Source of the DNA: Parapedobacter sp. SGR-10
GTDB lineage: Bacteria; Bacteroidota; Bacteroidia; Sphingobacteriales; Sphingobacteriaceae
Length of the DNA stretch: 64,000 nt
Reading direction: 5' to 3'
Assembly: GCF_011030405.1 (NCBI RefSeq)
Contig: NZ_JAAJTJ010000003.1
Coordinates: 1-64,000 of the forward strand
The notes under the pieces were generated by a model. That model did no database searches, was not told where the DNA came from, and saw nothing but the letters and a program-made list of their open reading frames with translations. A program made the translations under genes and the position numbers. Shown piece by piece: positions 8,069-16,819 of the stretch (position 1 is the stretch's first letter; each line of letters begins with the position of its first letter).

Positions 8069-8758
8069 ATGAACAAACTGATCATACGCGAATGGGCAGA
8101 AGCGGATAGACCGCGGGAAAAACTTATGGAGCATGGCAGGCGTGCCTTGACGGATGCCGAGTTGCTGGCGATCCTGATAGGTTCGGGCTCTCGTGAAGAG
8201 ACTGCCGTGGAACTGTGCAAGCGAATACTGAAGGATCAAAACAATGATCTGCATAATCTCTCCCAATTGGATGTCTCAGATTTTTGCAGGTACAAAGGTA
8301 TAGGTGAGGCCAAGGCGATCTCTATTGTAGCGGCATTGGAATTGGGAAGAAGGCGTAAGGATGAGAAACCTATGGAAAAGCCTATCCTAAATACCAGTAG
8401 TCGTGTTTACAAGTACTTTGGAGCCCGTTTGAAAGATCTGCCATATGAAGAGTTTTGGGCAATTTATCTCAGTAGGAGCTGCAAGTTGTTGGAGAGCAAG
8501 CTGATCGGTAGGGGAGGTAACGATTCTACCCCGGTAGACGTGCGTATCATCCTGCGGTATGCGTTGCAAAACAATGCCAGTTCTATCGTATTGGTCCACA
8601 ACCATCCGTCAGGAACTTTGGCAGCGAGCGAAGCGGATCAGGATATCACCCGAAAGATCTGGGAGGCCGCACGGGTCATGGATATACGTATCATTGATCA
8701 TGTGATCTTCACCGATGAAGGCTATTATAGCATGCGCGACGAAGGATATATGATGTAA
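8069..8758 (+). CDS. radC: RadC-like JAB-domain protein
   Basis: A 229-residue protein starting at ATG 8069; the in-frame upstream TTG 8048 is less likely. The N-terminal domain (about residues 1-100) contains a helix-hairpin-helix-like segment, YKGIGEAKAISIVAALELG. The C-terminal MPN/JAB domain carries the zinc signature VHNHPSG followed by SEAD (HxHPSGxxxxSxxD). Historically called DNA repair protein RadC, though a direct repair role has been doubted and the activity is not settled. It is cytoplasmic. Its stop codon lies 1 bp from the stop of the convergent GntR gene, leaving no room for a separate terminator. Confidence 0.92.
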   Translation: MNKLIIREWAEADRPREKLMEHGRRALTDAELLAILIGSGSREETAVELCKRILKDQNNDLHNLSQLDVSDFCRYKGIGEAKAISIVAALELGRRRKDEKPMEKPILNTSSRVYKYFGARLKDLPYEEFWAIYLSRSCKLLESKLIGRGGNDSTPVDVRIILRYALQNNASSIVLVHNHPSGTLAASEADQDITRKIWEAARVMDIRIIDHVIFTDEGYYSMRDEGYMM

Positions 8759-8759
8759 G

Positions 8760-9743
8760 TCACAGTGACTTACGGATAATGACCGTTGCCGGGTCGCGGA
8801 GTTGTATCGGTTCGCGGTTTAGGATGGCTTTGGCCGCTTCTTCCCCCATTTTGTGAAAATCCGTACTGATGACGGTAATGCCGTCTTCCAGTACTTCTTT
8901 TACTGCCGTATCGTTGTAAGAGATCAAGCCTATGTCTTTCCCCAATTTCCAGTTTTTCTCCCTGGCTATCTTGATGATATCCACGTCATCTTGGTCATAC
9001 CGACTGAATGTGATATACGCGTCCCCCTTTTTGACGGTCGTATCATCCGGGGCATGGATGATACTATAGGGTTTTTTGTATTCTTTGGCAAAGGCTTCAA
9101 ACCCTTCGATCAGCTCTTTGGCATGAAAGGCTTCCAATGGGGCGACCAGTGTCAAGTGTTTGTATTTTTTCAGTTGCGGAAGTAAGGTGGTCAATGAATC
9201 TACGATATCCGATTTGTGGTCCTGATAGATGCTGGTGTATTCACCATGAAGGCCGTTTTCGTGACGGTCGATGATCAATCTTTTGTGCGGAGGGATTTTA
9301 TTGAGAACTTCTACAGGATTTTCCTTAAAATATGTGATAACAACGAAATGTGTATAGTTATTGAGGTTTTCTTCGACAAGTTTTTCGAATACCTTAAAAT
9401 TGTGGTGATGAAAGAATACATCTACTTCGGCCTCATCTTTGATTGTTTCCAGAAAGGCTTGGTACACCCGATCACGCAGCACGTTCATTTTGTCCAATAT
9501 CAAACACACACGATAAGTTTGATGTAGTTTCAAACTCTTTACATAATAACCTTTGCGGTATTCGGACTCGATAATGCCTTTTTCGGAGAGGTATTGCAAG
9601 CCCTTTAACGCTGTTTCCTTACTGATACGAAGATCGGCCGTCAATTGATTGAGTGAAGGTAGCCTATCGTTAATGGCTAATTCGTTTTGTTCTATCTGCG
9701 ACATGATATAGTCTACCAGTTGCATGTATTTCAAGCGATGCAT
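8760..9743 (-). CDS. GntR-type regulator with sugar-binding-like domain
   Basis: A 327-residue transcription factor. The start is ATG 9743 (MHRLKYMQLVDYIM); an in-frame TTG at 9785 is possible. The N-terminal winged helix-turn-helix is GntR-like (DRLPSLNQLTADLRISKETALKGLQ, then KGYYVKS). The rest resembles a LacI/periplasmic-binding-protein ligand domain (DRHENGLHG, LISYNDTAVKEVLEDGITVIS). In Bacteroidota this architecture commonly controls sugar utilisation loci. Its promoter appears to be TTG-N20-TAGTTTTG on the minus strand (9846-9816). A core ACCAGACCAG upstream is shared with the operon 1 and 2 promoters. I infer that it is autoregulated and represses those operons until a breakdown sugar binds. 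Confidence 0.88.
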   Translation of the reverse strand: MHRLKYMQLVDYIMSQIEQNELAINDRLPSLNQLTADLRISKETALKGLQYLSEKGIIESEYRKGYYVKSLKLHQTYRVCLILDKMNVLRDRVYQAFLETIKDEAEVDVFFHHHNFKVFEKLVEENLNNYTHFVVITYFKENPVEVLNKIPPHKRLIIDRHENGLHGEYTSIYQDHKSDIVDSLTTLLPQLKKYKHLTLVAPLEAFHAKELIEGFEAFAKEYKKPYSIIHAPDDTTVKKGDAYITFSRYDQDDVDIIKIAREKNWKLGKDIGLISYNDTAVKEVLEDGITVISTDFHKMGEEAAKAILNREPIQLRDPATVIIRKSL

Positions 9744-9815
9744 AGTGCCTGTGCTATTTGATATAGAATCGGAAACTTCTTTCAATTTGATTACGGATTA
9801 ATTGTGAAACAGTTA

Positions 9816-9869
9816 CAAAACTAATAGGTTTGGTTGGTTAAAACAAGGAAAAAGTACAGACCAGACCAG
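9816..9869 (-). promoter_or_regulatory. Promoter and operator-like site of the GntR gene
   Basis: On the minus strand, TTG (9846-9844), a 20-base spacer and TAGTTTTG (9823-9816) match the Bacteroidota -33/-7 promoter layout. The AGACCAGACCAG at 9858-9869 (plus strand) lies just upstream. Its core ACCAGACCAG (9860-9869) is the one found at 12146-12155 and 20310-20319. Confidence 0.55.
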
Positions 9870-9871
9870 GA

Positions 9872-10364
9872 GTTTTGGATTGTTCTGGTGCAAGCCTGCT
9901 TGCGGTAGGTGTCTCGCTTGTCACCCAAAAAGCAAAGTCACAAGGGTCGCTTCGCTAACCGATCCGCCAGTTGGCCATAGCCGTTAACTTAAGCAAAACA
10001 TTATTCTGATCCCTGTGATAGATCTCCGAAACAATACCCTTGAGACTAAGGAAACAAGCTTGCTGATGAAACCATAACAATACATAAAAATCTATCGTAA
10101 ACCTAACACAGTCCCGTAGGGACTACCTTATGGTAACAAAACAAATAGAACACAAAAAGTCCCATAGAGACGTCCTTATGGAAACGATCATCAGCTATAA
10201 GGTCGCTCCTACGGAGCTTTCTGTTAGAGATAGCCGAGGTCCAACCAAAAGACCGCTCCTACGGGAGCTGAGGAAAAATCGGCGAAGCAAGCCTTAATTT
10301 AACACTTATGGTCCAACCAGCAGAGAGCCCGTCACAGATAATCCTTACGCCAACAACGGATAAA
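9872..10364. repeat. Intergenic stretch with several short hairpin repeats
   Basis: About 490 bases without coding sequence. Small palindromes recur: AGTCCC-GTA-GGGACT (10110-10124), GCTCC-TAC-GGAGC (10205-10217) and GCTCC-TACG-GGAGC (10255-10268). A decayed relative, GTCCCATAGAGAC, lies near 10161, with CCTTATGG copies beside them. They resemble dispersed Bacteroidota palindromes; no RNA gene was recognised. Confidence 0.6.
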
Positions 10365-10450
10365 TTGCCCTTGTTCTGTTACAGAATTATCAAAAAATTA
10401 CCCTTGTTCTGTTACAGAATTATCAAAAAATTGCCCTTGTTCTGTTACAA
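10365..10450. repeat. 33-bp tandem repeat, about 2.6 copies
   Basis: Units start at 10365, 10398 and 10431, each beginning TTRCCCTTGTTCTGTTACA. The second copy differs from the first by one base, and the third is partial and merges into the promoter of the downstream ATPase gene. Confidence 0.85.
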
Positions 10451-10464
10451 AATTTATATATTTG
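10437..10464 (+). promoter_or_regulatory. Promoter of the ATPase gene
   Basis: TTG (10437-10439), a 17-base spacer and TATATTTG (10457-10464) match the Bacteroidota consensus TTG-N17-TAnnTTTG. The -33 TTG lies inside the last copy of the 33-bp repeat. Confidence 0.6.
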
Positions 10465-10495
10465 TGCTGTAAATGAGTTTGTTGTGGTTTAATTG

Positions 10496-11863
10496 ATGAT
10501 TAAGTTAAAGAATATGGTATTTGTACGAAGAACAGAAGGTTTGTTGCAGGATTGGAAACGGCGTGAGGACAGGAAGCCTCTTATCATAAGGGGAGCCAGA
10601 CAGGTCGGCAAAACGACTATGGTAAAAGATTTCGCAAAAACGTATAAGCATACCATTCTTATGAATCTGGAAAAAGCCTCGGATAGTGCTTTTTTTGAAC
10701 AATTTGATGAGGCTAAGCTGCTTATAGAGGCTTTGTTCGTGTCCAAAGGGATTCCGCTTGGCGCTATGGGCGATACACTGTTGTTTATCGATGAGATTCA
10801 GGAAAGCCCGAAGGCCATACAACAGCTTAGATACTTTTACGAGGAGTTTCCCGCATTGCACGTGATTGCGGCCGGTTCCTTGTTAGAGTTTGCGCTAAAA
10901 GAGGTGAAAAATTTTCCGGTAGGGAGAGTGGAGTACCTTTATTTGCATCCGTTGAATTTTCCTGAGTATCTGTCTGCAATCGGCCGAGATGATTTGTTGG
11001 CCATACTGGAAAATATTCCGGTTACAAAGGTGGCACATCCTACATTAATGGATCACTTTCACAGGTACGCCATCATCGGTGGGATGCCCGAAGTGGTCAG
11101 AAAAGATGTGCAGAAAGAAAGCTTGCCCGATCTGCAACGTGTGTATGCCGGTATATGGGACACGTACAAGGGTGATGTCGAAAAGTATGCCGCCAATGAT
11201 AATCAAAGGAGGATCATTCGGTATATCCTCGAAACAGCCCCTCTCCATGTGGACGAAAGGATCAGATTTCAAGGATTCGGGAATTCCAATTACCGTTCCA
11301 GGGAAGTGGGAGAGGCCTTTAGGATACTGGATGACGCGAGGGTTATCCGGTTGCTTTATCCTACAACTGAGATAGATCCACCTTTGCGGCTAGACGTGAA
11401 GAAAGCCCCAAGGCTACAATTTTTGGATACCGGACTAGTCAATTACAGTCTACGGATACAGGCTGAAATGTTGGGGATGGACGACCTTAACCAAGCATAC
11501 AAGGGGGCTATTATTCCGCATTTGGTTGCGCAGGAGCTGATATCCATAGAAAATTCGGGAGATGTACGCCCTGTCTTTTGGGTCCGGGAAAAAAGCCAGT
11601 CCCAGGCAGAGGTTGACCTGCTCTTATCTTATAGGGATAAAGTCGTTCCGGTGGAGATAAAATCCGGCAAGACAGGTTCGTTACGATCATTGCATCAGTT
11701 TATAGAACAGTCGGGGGCGCGGCACGCCATACGGATCTATGGCGGTGAATTTGTGTTGGAACGTACACAGACACCAAATAAACAGCCTTACCTATTGTTA
11801 AATTTACCTTATTACTTAGGTTCTACATTACCAAAATATCTCCCTTGGCTCTTGGAACAATAG
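10496..11863 (+). CDS. AAA+ ATPase with DUF4143-type C-terminal domain
   Basis: A 455-residue cytoplasmic protein. Walker A is GARQVGKTT (about residues 34-42) and Walker B is LLFIDEIQ (about 96-103), followed by the sensor-like VIAAGSLLEFAL. The C-terminal DUF4143-type region ends in a PD-(D/E)XK-like pattern: AEVDLLLSYRDKVVPVEIKSG. Such orphan STAND/AAA-type ATPases are abundant in Bacteroidota, horizontally mobile, and of unknown function; toxin-like or nuclease roles have been guessed. The start is ATG 10496 (TTG 10493 and ATG 10514 are alternatives). It is monocistronic, preceded by tandem repeats and a good promoter. I see no functional link to the downstream polysaccharide locus. Confidence 0.88.
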   Translation: MIKLKNMVFVRRTEGLLQDWKRREDRKPLIIRGARQVGKTTMVKDFAKTYKHTILMNLEKASDSAFFEQFDEAKLLIEALFVSKGIPLGAMGDTLLFIDEIQESPKAIQQLRYFYEEFPALHVIAAGSLLEFALKEVKNFPVGRVEYLYLHPLNFPEYLSAIGRDDLLAILENIPVTKVAHPTLMDHFHRYAIIGGMPEVVRKDVQKESLPDLQRVYAGIWDTYKGDVEKYAANDNQRRIIRYILETAPLHVDERIRFQGFGNSNYRSREVGEAFRILDDARVIRLLYPTTEIDPPLRLDVKKAPRLQFLDTGLVNYSLRIQAEMLGMDDLNQAYKGAIIPHLVAQELISIENSGDVRPVFWVREKSQSQAEVDLLLSYRDKVVPVEIKSGKTGSLRSLHQFIEQSGARHAIRIYGGEFVLERTQTPNKQPYLLLNLPYYLGSTLPKYLPWLLEQ

Positions 11864-11909
11864 GGATTCCAATAATATTTTCTTTACCCGTTGTGCATTA
11901 TGTACGTTT

Positions 11910-12008
11910 CTTTGTCATTCCCGAATACTTTCGGGGCAGGCTCTGATGAAGAAAACCTGCCTACCGGCGGCGGCAATACAGATCCTTCGGTTTCCTCAGT
12001 ATGACAAA
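11910..12008. repeat. REP-like inverted repeat, third type
   Basis: Ends CTTTGTCATTC...ATGACAAAAG, with inner hairpins CCCGA-ATACT-TCGGG-type (11920-11935) and GCAGG...CCTGC. This is a dispersed palindromic element between the ATPase gene and the polysaccharide locus; no coding sequence. Confidence 0.6.
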
Positions 12009-12094
12009 AGAGCGGTTTTATTTGATAATGTACAACGGATTCTCTTTATTATAAAGTAGGCCATTTCGGTAATTCTCAATTTTTTCAAAAAAAA

Positions 12095-12162
12095 TTTGGT
12101 ATTTCATTTTTGTTCTGTTAAGTTTGTTTTATAATTATAGACCATACCAGACCAGACTATTT
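12095..12162 (+). promoter_or_regulatory. Operon 1 promoter with downstream operator
   Basis: TTTG (12095-12098; TTG 12096-12098), a 20-base spacer and TAAGTTTG (12119-12126) form a Bacteroidota promoter. Beginning 12 bases downstream is a 23-bp operator-like sequence (12138-12160) built from 5-bp steps: ACCAT, ACCAG, ACCAG, ACTAT. The 32 bp 12131-12162 are identical to 20295-20326. Its place over the expected transcription start suits a repressor; the nearby GntR protein is the inferred ligand-controlled factor. Confidence 0.7.
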
Positions 12163-12200
12163 TCGTGGATGGTAGGGAGAAGTTTTTAAATCAATATAAC

Positions 12201-12233
12201 ATGAACAATACTGCACAAATCTTTTGGGATTAA
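12201..12233 (+). other. 10-codon leader ORF, operon 1
   Basis: A short ORF encoding MNNTAQIFWD lies 40 bases after the operator. The operon 2 leader has a 10-codon ORF (MDKNHMFFGK, 20368-20400) at nearly the same place, preceded in both by TTTTAAATC and AAC before the ATG. It may be a leader peptide, or only a conserved untranslated segment. Confidence 0.3.
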
Positions 12234-12298
12234 TACATCCTGTATCTGGTGACGGGGAAATGTAGCAAGCGGTAATAAACCTAATAAAAAATAAACCT

Positions 12299-13681
12299 AT
12301 GCGTAGTACATTGTTAAATCTGCTTTTGTATGCCCAGAGAAGGTCGTTCTTTTTTGCCTTTGCGTGTGTTGTCTGCGTGCTTCCGGGGTGCAAGGAGTTA
12401 GCTGTTGGTTTGCCGGCTGAGAACGAAAATCTCGAAGAGGTATCGGCGCCTATCCTTGGCTACACACTGGTCTGGGAAGATCAATTTGATGTTCCGGTCC
12501 TTGATGTAGAGCGTTGGCGATACCGTACGGATTGTAAGAGCCAGAGCTGCCAGCGTCCAGAGAATGTATTGGTTGAAAATGGCTATCTGAAAGTATTACT
12601 GAAAAAGGAAAGCTATAACAACAAACCATTCACAGGTGGAGGCATAATCACCAGAAAATCCACAGGTTATGGTTATTATGAAATTCGGGCAAAAATGAAC
12701 GACGGCTATGGTTGGCACGAGGCTTTCTGGGCAACGGGACGAAGTGGTTTTGACGATCCAAACCCTCTTACAGATGTATCTGGAGGGCGTACGGAGATCG
12801 ATTGTTTTGAGCATTTTGGCAACTTTACTTCCAGTCTTTTTCAGTATGGAGCTATAGACTGGTCGGATATGAAAGGAAGCAATCTGCATAGGGGATCTAT
12901 CGGAGGGGGCAGATATGAGACAGTGGTGGATCTGTCAAAAGATTTCCATACGTATGGATTTGAATATACGCCAGATTATATCAATTTTTTCTTTGATGGA
13001 AAGTTGATCAGGACTATCGATATCCGATTTGCTCCTCAGCACGATACCTATTTATGGATTACGTGTATAGCTACTGAGGCGGATGCTACAGATAATGGTG
13101 TAATGATGGTGGATTATATCCGTGCATACGAAATATCTCCTACTGAATACGCGGTTCGAAAGATTCCCTTTGTCGATTATCTAGATTCATTGAGGGGGCC
13201 ACAGCACTCGCAGGGAACTGATCTATGGATAGAGGCTGAGGATTTTGCTTTTACCAATAATTGGATTGTAGATAGAGGTGGGGATCACAGCATGGTATTA
13301 AGGGGCTTAAGCAGTCCAAATCCTACACGTACTCCGGCTGATCTGAAGGCGATGACAGGTATTACGGTCAACGAAACAGTAGAATATAAGCTATGGGTGC
13401 GTTCGCAGGATTTCGACACTCAACAAGGATACCGTAAGTTTAAAGTGATTATCAAAGGAGAGGAATCTCCGGTCGAATTTGGAACACATGGCAAAGTAGG
13501 ATATGGATGGCAGACGGGAGGTGTATTTACGCTTAAAGAGGGAATGAACGTGGTGGAACTCTACGACAGTTCTCAATATTTTGCAAGATGTGATAAAATA
13601 TTGCTGACCACAGATATGTCCTTTGTGCCACAGGGCATCGGAGGTATATCCAATGTGGAGCATATAGACCCTAGACCATGA
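12299..13681 (+). CDS. GH16 family glycoside hydrolase lipoprotein
   Basis: A 460-residue lipoprotein (lipobox LPGC, Cys31), so probably cell-surface or outer-membrane. The GH16 catalytic domain covers about residues 52-285. It begins YTLVWEDQFD and contains GRTEIDCFEHFG, the bulged ExDxxE active site with Glu166 as nucleophile, Asp168 and Glu171 as acid/base. A C-terminal module (about 315-445, starting LWIEAEDF) resembles a carbohydrate-binding beta-sandwich. GH16 enzymes with this motif are endo-acting beta-glucanases or beta-galactanases (laminarinase, agarase, porphyranase, kappa-carrageenase). Beside sulfatases and galactosidase-type enzymes, an endo-galactanase is the likeliest reading, but specificity cannot be read here. 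First gene of operon 1; SusC follows 50 nt later. Confidence 0.88.
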   Translation: MRSTLLNLLLYAQRRSFFFAFACVVCVLPGCKELAVGLPAENENLEEVSAPILGYTLVWEDQFDVPVLDVERWRYRTDCKSQSCQRPENVLVENGYLKVLLKKESYNNKPFTGGGIITRKSTGYGYYEIRAKMNDGYGWHEAFWATGRSGFDDPNPLTDVSGGRTEIDCFEHFGNFTSSLFQYGAIDWSDMKGSNLHRGSIGGGRYETVVDLSKDFHTYGFEYTPDYINFFFDGKLIRTIDIRFAPQHDTYLWITCIATEADATDNGVMMVDYIRAYEISPTEYAVRKIPFVDYLDSLRGPQHSQGTDLWIEAEDFAFTNNWIVDRGGDHSMVLRGLSSPNPTRTPADLKAMTGITVNETVEYKLWVRSQDFDTQQGYRKFKVIIKGEESPVEFGTHGKVGYGWQTGGVFTLKEGMNVVELYDSSQYFARCDKILLTTDMSFVPQGIGGISNVEHIDPRP

Positions 13682-13731
13682 AGTGCTATTGTGCGCAATA
13701 ATGATGAATACGAATTAAAAACCATAAAAAA

Positions 13732-16700
13732 ATGAGAAGAAGTATACTATTAATACTGTTGCTTTCCGTATGTTTTCACTATGGCTATAGCCAAATGCGA
13801 CGGATTAGTGGAACAGTCATGGATGAAGAGGGAAAACCTCTGTCGAACGTCACGGTCAAACCCGATGACGGGCTGGCACCGGCATTGACAAATACAAAAG
13901 GGGGATTTTCTGTAGCTATTACGGAGAAAACTACACGTCTTATTTTTTCAAGCGTGTCCTACGTGACGCAAACGGTGCCCATCAAGGACAGCACACGAGT
14001 CAATATTGTGCTGAAGCAGGATGTGATCGGCCTTGAGGAAGTTGTTGCCATCGGATACGGTACGCAAAAGAAAGCCAATCTCACAGGAGCCGTTTCCACG
14101 GTGACCGTAGATGAAGCCGAAGGCAGGGCTCTGACCAGTATCGAGCAATTGTTGCAGGGAAAAGTATCGGGAGTCGGCATTGTACAAAACTCCGGCCGAC
14201 CGGGGGATGATATGGGCGAAATCCGGATACGTGGGATATCGTCCATTGACAACAATAATGAACCGTTGGTCATCATCGATGGTGTACAGGCCGATCTGAA
14301 TGATGTCAATCCACAAGATGTAGAGTCTATCTCTATATTAAAAGATGCTGCATCCGCCGCCATATATGGGTCGCGGGCATCTGCCGGGGTGATCCTGATC
14401 GAAACGAAAAAAGGAAAAGATACAGGGGGTACATTGAAGTTGGATTATAACGGTACTTTCTCCCTGAGCAATGCTACCCGTTTGCCAGACGTGGTGAACT
14501 CCTGGGAACATTTCATATATAAAAATGAAGCCCGAAAAAATGTAGGGCAACCTGAAGCAGTTCCGCAGGATCGGATAGAAGACTATCGTCGGCAGGATGA
14601 TCCACGATATCCCAATACCGATTGGTACGATGTATATTTCAGACAGAGTCATATGCAAAACCATTATGTGGGTTTACGGGGTAGGAGCAAAAACAGTGGG
14701 TTTTCGAGCTCTGTCTCCTACAAAGACCAGGAAGGTGTGCTGATCGGAACGGCGGCAAACCGTATTTCGTACAACAGTAGCCTTTGGGGAAATTTTTTCA
14801 AGAACAAAGTAAATGTGTCCGTCGGTGTGAATGGTTATCGGGAAGGTGTGGACGAATTGACGGAAAGTACAAATGCTATTATGGGGCAAATAGCTCAGAT
14901 GACACCGTCTTCATTTATACGTTCGACCGATCCAGAAACCGGAATGCCTAATCTCTATGGATATCATGGACGTTTTCTCGCAGGGGAGGAACTCGGTGGT
15001 GGTATCAATGCGAAAAACACCCAGTTGAATACCAGAGCTTCCGTAGAGATCATACCTGTCAAGAACCTGAAAGGAAAAATTATGCTGGCTAACAATAAGT
15101 ATAACCAGACATATACGATTTTTAGGCCAGAGTTTTATACAGCGGCAGACTTTATGGAAACGGGAACGCAGAAGCGAGAATCGTTGCTGGAAAAACGATT
15201 TGGACGCAGGGATCAGAATACGTATTTGTTTTCTTTGGACTACAAATTGTCTAAAGGTCGGCATGATATGAATTTCTTTGCAGCACATGAAAAACTAGAA
15301 ACGATATACAACCGTGACGATGGACAGGTAAAAGAGATGTCCAGCAATGCGCCGATATTCAATTTCGGAGATCCAAATCAGCTCTATCTGAATAGTGAAG
15401 CCTATGAATACGCAACCTCCTCTTATTTTGGCCGGTTCAACTATGCGTATGCCAATAAGTACCTGTTTGAATTCAATTTTCGCAGAGATGGCTCATCACG
15501 ATTTGCTCCGGCCCACAGATGGGGAAGTTTTCCGTCTGTTTCAGCAGCTTGGCGTGTCAGTCAGGAAAACTTTATGCAGGGGCTGGATTTTATGGATCTC
15601 AAGCTACGTGGATCCTGGGGACGTCTGGGTAATCAGAATATATGGGGCCAATATTATGCTTTTGCCGATGTCATGAGCGGACAGGAATACTATGCCTTTG
15701 GTAATATCATCGTTCCCGGAAGAGGTACAAATCTGCTTGCCAACAAGAGTGTTCGGTGGGAAACGACAGAGCAGACTAATATCGGTCTTGATCTTATTTT
15801 ATGGAACCGGCTGAGTCTGGAAGCAGAGCTTTTTCATAAAAATACATTTGATATCCTCGCGCGGGTAACGGTACCTCCATCCTTGGGTATCAGTACCTTG
15901 CCTTATCAAAATATCGGTGCGATGACCAATAGGGGGATAGAACTTAATCTAAGCTATAGATCACCTCGTCGTGCGGATAAGATCAACTATACGCTCGCAA
16001 CCAATTTTACGTATATAAAAAACAAGTTAACTACATTAGGTGGGTTACCGTTTGTTGACCATACCGGCAATACCCGAAGTGTGGTAGGTGAGCCCTTCTC
16101 GTCTTATTATGGTTATCAAGTAGACCGGATTTATCAAGTATCGGATTTCACATGGCAGCATGACAGCGATCCGGCCATTCCACATGATGAAAGAGTATAT
16201 GTGCTGAAAAATGGACTCCCTAACCAATCTAACCTCATGGATACACCAGCCCCGGGAGATGTCAAATTGGTGGATGCCGATGGAAATGGACAAGTGACAC
16301 CTGATGATCGCACCTTAATCGGTAATCCACTGCCCAAATTTCAGTACGGATTTAATGCAGACCTTTCTTATAAGCAATTCAGTTTGAATATTATCGGGCA
16401 TGGTGTGCAGGGAAGCGATGGTTATATGAATGGACATTTGATCGCACCGTTTTTTAATACACAGGGTACGATTACCAGAACCATGGTCGATAACCGCTGG
16501 ACATACGATAATCCTTCAGACAGATATACACGGCTTTATGAGGACAAAACCCGGGACGGCCTTGTGACGGATTACCATATCTATGATGCTTCTTTCTTTC
16601 GGTTGAAGAGTATACAACTTGGTTATGAGCTACCAAAGAAATTTGTGCAACGCTATCAGGTGGATCGTTGTAGGGTATTTTTCAATGCTGAAAATTTGCT

Positions 16701-16815
16701 ATTGCTGACATCTTTTATCGAAGGTTTTGATCCTGAACGTAGTTATAAACATGTAACGGCTTCATTCCATCCGCAGATCGCAAGTTATACATTGGGATTA
16801 AACTTAAATTTTTAA
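13732..16815 (+). CDS. SusC/RagA-type TonB-dependent glycan transporter (1)
   Basis: A 1027-residue outer-membrane protein of normal SusC size. The order is: signal peptide (ends near GYSQ), CarboxypepD_reg-like domain (ISGTVMDEEGKPLSNVTV, about residues 24-95), plug domain (EEVVAIGYGTQKKANLTGAVS), then a 22-strand barrel ending in the typical terminal phenylalanine (LNLNF). SusC imports oligosaccharides bound by its SusD lid, using TonB energy. No N-terminal STN signalling domain is present, so it probably does not signal to an anti-sigma factor. SusD begins four bases after its stop. It should import fragments made by surface enzymes such as the GH16. Confidence 0.95.
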   Translation: MRRSILLILLLSVCFHYGYSQMRRISGTVMDEEGKPLSNVTVKPDDGLAPALTNTKGGFSVAITEKTTRLIFSSVSYVTQTVPIKDSTRVNIVLKQDVIGLEEVVAIGYGTQKKANLTGAVSTVTVDEAEGRALTSIEQLLQGKVSGVGIVQNSGRPGDDMGEIRIRGISSIDNNNEPLVIIDGVQADLNDVNPQDVESISILKDAASAAIYGSRASAGVILIETKKGKDTGGTLKLDYNGTFSLSNATRLPDVVNSWEHFIYKNEARKNVGQPEAVPQDRIEDYRRQDDPRYPNTDWYDVYFRQSHMQNHYVGLRGRSKNSGFSSSVSYKDQEGVLIGTAANRISYNSSLWGNFFKNKVNVSVGVNGYREGVDELTESTNAIMGQIAQMTPSSFIRSTDPETGMPNLYGYHGRFLAGEELGGGINAKNTQLNTRASVEIIPVKNLKGKIMLANNKYNQTYTIFRPEFYTAADFMETGTQKRESLLEKRFGRRDQNTYLFSLDYKLSKGRHDMNFFAAHEKLETIYNRDDGQVKEMSSNAPIFNFGDPNQLYLNSEAYEYATSSYFGRFNYAYANKYLFEFNFRRDGSSRFAPAHRWGSFPSVSAAWRVSQENFMQGLDFMDLKLRGSWGRLGNQNIWGQYYAFADVMSGQEYYAFGNIIVPGRGTNLLANKSVRWETTEQTNIGLDLILWNRLSLEAELFHKNTFDILARVTVPPSLGISTLPYQNIGAMTNRGIELNLSYRSPRRADKINYTLATNFTYIKNKLTTLGGLPFVDHTGNTRSVVGEPFSSYYGYQVDRIYQVSDFTWQHDSDPAIPHDERVYVLKNGLPNQSNLMDTPAPGDVKLVDADGNGQVTPDDRTLIGNPLPKFQYGFNADLSYKQFSLNIIGHGVQGSDGYMNGHLIAPFFNTQGTITRTMVDNRWTYDNPSDRYTRLYEDKTRDGLVTDYHIYDASFFRLKSIQLGYELPKKFVQRYQVDRCRVFFNAENLLLLTSFIEGFDPERSYKHVTASFHPQIASYTLGLNLNF

Positions 16816-16819
16816 CGCT

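Noticed and set aside
10365-10450. CRISPR array in the 33-bp repeats
   Set aside because: The repeats are directly adjacent without spacers and lie at a promoter.
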